In this document: positions 5,781-8,236 of the stretch, piece by piece
Layout: the number at the start of each line of letters is the position of its first letter
How positions within the stretch are numbered: position 1 is the stretch's first letter
From: Thermoanaerobaculia bacterium
GTDB lineage: Bacteria > Acidobacteriota > Thermoanaerobaculia > Gp7-AA8
NCBI GenBank assembly: GCA_017883215.1
Contig: JADGOA010000163.1
Span: 1 to 8,236 of the forward strand
Direction of reading: 5' to 3'
Length of the DNA stretch: 8,236 nucleotides
Made by a program: the position numbers and the translations under genes
Notes under the pieces: generated by a model
Database searches by the model: none
Told to the model about the DNA's origin: nothing
The model's input: only the letters and a program-made list of their open reading frames with translations

Positions 5781-7226
5781 ATGTACACGCGATCTCTTCT
5801 GACCGATCTGTACGAGCTCACCATGGCCTATGGCTATTGGCGGAGCGGGAAGGTGCACGATGAAGCGATCTTTCATCTGTTCTTCCGTGAGGAGCCGTTC
5901 GAAGGCGGCTACGCAATTGCGGCGGGGCTCGAAGAGGTCGTGCAGTTCGTCAGGGACTTCGCTTTCAGCGGCGACGACCTCGAATATCTCGGCACGGTGA
6001 CGGGCAACGACGGTCGGCGGCTGTTCCCCGAAGAGTTCCTCCACCACCTCCGCGACCTGCGCCTGGAATGTGACATCGACGCCATCCCGGAAGGAACCGT
6101 CGTCTTCGCGCACGAACCGCTCGTGCGCGTTCGAGGGCCCATCGCGCAGGCGCAGATCATGGAGACCGCGCTGCTGAACATGATCAATTTTCAGACTTTG
6201 ATCGCCACGAAGGCGGCCCGCATCGTCTTTGCGGCAGGAGGCGATCCGGTCGTGGACTTCGGCCTTCGCCGCGCGCAGGGGAACGACGGCGCGCTCTCGG
6301 CCGCGCGCGCTGCCTACATCGGCGGGTGCGCCGGCACTTCGAATGTCCTTGCCGGCGCGACCTACGGGATTCCGGTGAAAGGAACGCATGCGCACAGCTG
6401 GGTGATGTCGTTTGATCACGAGCTGGAAGCGTTCGAAAAGTACGCCGAGGTGATGCCCAACAACGTTCTGCTGCTGGTCGACACGTACAACACCCTCGAA
6501 GGGGTCGACCACGCCATCGAGATCGGCCGCAGCCTGCGCAAACGCGGGTACGAGTTGATGGGCATCCGGCTCGATTCCGGCGATCTCGCCTACCTCTCCA
6601 TCGAAGCGCGCAAACGGCTCGACGCCGCCGGCTTCGAGAAGGCGGTCATCGCCGCCAGCAACGATCTCGACGAATACCTGATCCAGAGCCTGAAAGATCA
6701 GGGCGCAGCCATCACCTTCTGGGGGGTCGGCACGCGTCTGATCACCGCCTTCGATCAGCCGGCCCTCGGCGGCGTCTATAAGCTCGCCGCGCTCCGTTCC
6801 CAAGGCGGCCAGTGGGAGCACCGCCTCAAAGTCTCGGAACAGACGGCCAAGATCTCCACGCCCGGTATGCTGCAGGTGCGGCGTTTCGCCCGGGATGGGG
6901 AGGCTGCCGGCGACATGATCTACGACGAGCTGATCGCCGAGAGATCGCGGACGATCGTCGACCCGCTCGACCTGACCCACCGGAAGACCTTCGAGGCCGA
7001 GGCCAGGTCGGAGGATCTGCTCGTCCCCGTCTTCCGCCGCGGGCAGTGCGTTTACGAGCTGCCGTCGCTCGATGCGATCCGGGCACGGCGCGAGCGTGAT
7101 TTCGCCCACTTCCACGCCGGCATCAAGCGTTTCGTGAATCCGCACCGCTACCCGGTCGGACTCGAACAGCACCTCTTCGACCTGAAAACCAGCCTGATTC
7201 TCGGTTCCCGCGGAGCGCAGGTATGA
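5781..7226 (+). CDS. pncB: Nicotinate phosphoribosyltransferase
   Basis: This enzyme joins nicotinate and PRPP to form nicotinate mononucleotide, with ATP hydrolysis, in the cytosolic Preiss-Handler route to NAD. The 481-residue protein is of the usual long bacterial type. Landmarks are the N-terminal LLTDLYELTMAYGYW (6-20), INFQTLIATKAAR (135-147), DFGLRRAQG (159-167), and GTHAHSWVMSF (201-211) with the phosphorylatable histidine at about 205. LDSGDL (264-269) and SNDLDE (293-298) follow, then FWGVGTRL (313-320) and KLAALR with the downstream RKVS-like KVSEQTAKISTPG. ATG 5781 is chosen because the conserved N-terminus begins there. No Shine-Dalgarno is seen; the preceding bases are pyrimidine-rich (CATCCTGCCCCCC), so it may depend on translation from the gene 22 bases upstream. 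Its end overlaps the next gene by 4 bases. Confidence 0.96.
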   Translation: MYTRSLLTDLYELTMAYGYWRSGKVHDEAIFHLFFREEPFEGGYAIAAGLEEVVQFVRDFAFSGDDLEYLGTVTGNDGRRLFPEEFLHHLRDLRLECDIDAIPEGTVVFAHEPLVRVRGPIAQAQIMETALLNMINFQTLIATKAARIVFAAGGDPVVDFGLRRAQGNDGALSAARAAYIGGCAGTSNVLAGATYGIPVKGTHAHSWVMSFDHELEAFEKYAEVMPNNVLLLVDTYNTLEGVDHAIEIGRSLRKRGYELMGIRLDSGDLAYLSIEARKRLDAAGFEKAVIAASNDLDEYLIQSLKDQGAAITFWGVGTRLITAFDQPALGGVYKLAALRSQGGQWEHRLKVSEQTAKISTPGMLQVRRFARDGEAAGDMIYDELIAERSRTIVDPLDLTHRKTFEAEARSEDLLVPVFRRGQCVYELPSLDAIRARRERDFAHFHAGIKRFVNPHRYPVGLEQHLFDLKTSLILGSRGAQV

Positions 7227-8131
7227 CGGCACTCGTCCTTTCGACGTCGGACTACGGATATCTGGCCGCCGCCATCGCAGCGGAGGCGGCACTGGAAACG
7301 GGTGACGTGGAGCGGGATCGCTTTCCGGATGGCGAGCGCTACCTGCGCCTCGTTACCGACGTGACCGACAGGGAAGTGGTCCTCGTCGGCGGAACCATCT
7401 CGGACGAAGCGACTCTCGAGCTCTACGACCTGGCGTGTGCGGTCGTCGAAAACGGAGCGACGACGCTGTCGCTGGTCGTGCCGTGGTTCGGTTACGCCAC
7501 TCAGGACCGCGCCGTCAGGGAAGGGGAGGCGGTCACCGCGAAAACGCGGGCGCGGCTGCTCTCGTCGATTCCAAACGCGAAGCTCGGGAATGCCATCCTC
7601 CTCCTCGACATCCACAGCGAGGGCATTCCGCACTACTTCGAAGGAACCATTCATCCGCGGCACATTTCGGGAAAGCCGGTGATCGAGTCGCTGGTGCGCG
7701 AACTTGTGAGCGAGGATTTCATCATCGGCTCAACGGATGCCGGTCGTGCGAAGTGGGTGGCGGCCCTGGCGCGCGATCTGTTCGTTCCCGCGGCCTTCGT
7801 CTACAAACGCCGGCACAGCCCCTCGGAAACCGAAGTCACAGCCGTCAGCACGAGATTCAATGGCGAGACCGTGGTGATCTACGACGACATGATCCGCACC
7901 GGCACCTCGCTTCTGAACGCGGCACGCGCCTATCGCGAAAGCGGTGGCGGACGCATTTTCGCTGTCGCCACGCATGGCGTGTTCCCCGGTGACGCCTTCG
8001 CTCGCCTGCGGGACAGCGGCCTGTTCGTGGCGATTGCGTCGACGGACAGCCATCCGCGGGCGCTCGCTCTGCGCGAAGAAGGCCTCGTGGTCCGCTCTTG
8101 CGCGCCGTTGTTCGCCGCGGCGCTCCGGTAG
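7223..8131 (+). CDS. Divergent ribose-phosphate pyrophosphokinase (PRPP synthase-like)
   Basis: This 302-residue cytosolic homologue of PRPP synthase would transfer pyrophosphate from ATP to ribose 5-phosphate or a related sugar. Visible family motifs are FPDGERY (34-40), PWFGYATQDR (87-96; usually YARQDR), the ATP-site histidine in DIHS (His131), KRRHSPSETEV (195-205; flexible-loop lysine/arginine), and DDMIRTGTS at 221-229. The last is the sugar-phosphate loop, which in ordinary Prs reads DDI-I-DT-(A/G)GT. Here Arg225 replaces the usual aspartate. The canonical SPDxGG segment is STDAGRAKW (170-178). It is also slightly shorter than the usual 310-320 residues. Its ATG overlaps the stop of pncB (ATGA), with GGAG at 7212-7215, indicating translational coupling. 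A role in feeding PRPP to PncB is inferred. It is probably not the essential housekeeping Prs. Another pyrophosphate acceptor is possible. Confidence 0.88.
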   Translation: MTALVLSTSDYGYLAAAIAAEAALETGDVERDRFPDGERYLRLVTDVTDREVVLVGGTISDEATLELYDLACAVVENGATTLSLVVPWFGYATQDRAVREGEAVTAKTRARLLSSIPNAKLGNAILLLDIHSEGIPHYFEGTIHPRHISGKPVIESLVRELVSEDFIIGSTDAGRAKWVAALARDLFVPAAFVYKRRHSPSETEVTAVSTRFNGETVVIYDDMIRTGTSLLNAARAYRESGGGRIFAVATHGVFPGDAFARLRDSGLFVAIASTDSHPRALALREEGLVVRSCAPLFAAALR

Positions 8132-8161
8132 TGCTGAACTTCTAATGACACGCGCCAAGCC

Positions 8162-8236
8162 TGTCATCCCGAGCTGCCGAAGCCGCGGAGCGGCGGAGGA
8201 CAGCGAGGGATCCCCCGCACTCCCGGGGTGGCGGGG
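8162..8236. repeat. Partial dispersed-repeat-like sequence with hairpin at the right edge
   Basis: TGTCATCCCGAG at 8162-8173 and AGCGAGGGATCCC at 8202-8214 resemble the TCATCC-GAG ... GCGAAGGATC intergenic element that I recall from many soil-bacterial and metagenomic contigs. Between them is a short GCCGC-GGA-GCGGC hairpin. From 8213 a stem of 8 pairs with one bulge (8213-8220 with 8228-8236) runs to the window end. Thirty bases separate it from the stop of the Prs-like gene, so it may also end that operon. The element is cut by the window edge. Confidence 0.5.

Noticed and set aside
5499..7292. 597-residue open frame on the minus strand
   Set aside because: It is antisense to pncB and parts of its neighbours; the composition reflects the complementary strand of a GC-rich gene, with no motifs.
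5781..8131. Phage-type NAD reconstitution (anti-defence) module
   Set aside because: The pncB-like gene has full nicotinate phosphoribosyltransferase motifs and the surroundings are chromosomal housekeeping genes without phage features; kept only as an analogy for the Prs-like substrate.
8141..8156. TCTAAT followed by CGCGCC as a fourth promoter of the same type
   Set aside because: The spacing to the CGCGC differs, there is no -35, and no gene follows within the window.

Overview
The window is GC-rich chromosomal DNA from a free-living bacterium. The gene set is an S46 dipeptidyl-peptidase with a signal peptide, a YebC factor, a membrane-anchored haem-binding protein and a nicotinate-salvage pair. 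GC-rich third codon positions and intergenic spacers full of hairpin-forming repeats complete the picture. Acidobacteriota or a neighbouring phylum is my best guess, but this rests on gene content and style only; there is no rRNA or other marker gene. I see no phage, transposase, CRISPR, tRNA or rRNA.

Layout: (1) the last 28 codons of a Nudix hydrolase (CoA-pyrophosphatase-like) run off the left edge. (2) After a repeat-built inverted repeat and a perfect TATAAT comes a beta-decarboxylating dehydrogenase of the isopropylmalate/tartrate/isocitrate family (230-1285). (3) A 305-base spacer holds a 137-base element with near-perfect 25-base inverted ends. (4) It is followed by an exported S46 peptidase starting at GTG 1591, closed by a strong terminator at 3796-3829. 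(5) A pair of tandem hairpins separates it from a small convergent minus-strand gene (3905-4102) of unknown function. (6) A divergent spacer with another repeat-built inverted repeat and a TATAAT promoter leads to yebC (4314-5060) and its terminator. (7) A fourth inverted repeat precedes a probable three-gene operon: haem-binding protein, nicotinate phosphoribosyltransferase (pncB), and a divergent ribose-phosphate pyrophosphokinase homologue that overlaps pncB by four bases. (8) The right edge enters a GC-rich dispersed-repeat-like sequence.

How the genes work together: PncB uses PRPP and nicotinate to make nicotinate mononucleotide for NAD. The coupled Prs-like protein would supply PRPP, or a related pyrophosphorylated sugar, at the same place. 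The remaining genes look like independent housekeeping or nutrient-acquisition units.

The most unusual signals are: (a) intergenic inverted repeats whose arms are unrelated 7- or 8-base tandem repeats but whose loops appear to share a TAGGG...GAA(C) core; (b) the altered ribose-phosphate loop of the Prs-like protein; (c) a Lys-Tyr pair, typical of NADP-isocitrate dehydrogenase, in the isopropylmalate-type dehydrogenase; and (d) a hairpin placed directly upstream of the start of the small minus-strand gene. I do not see a clear new defence or mobile system.
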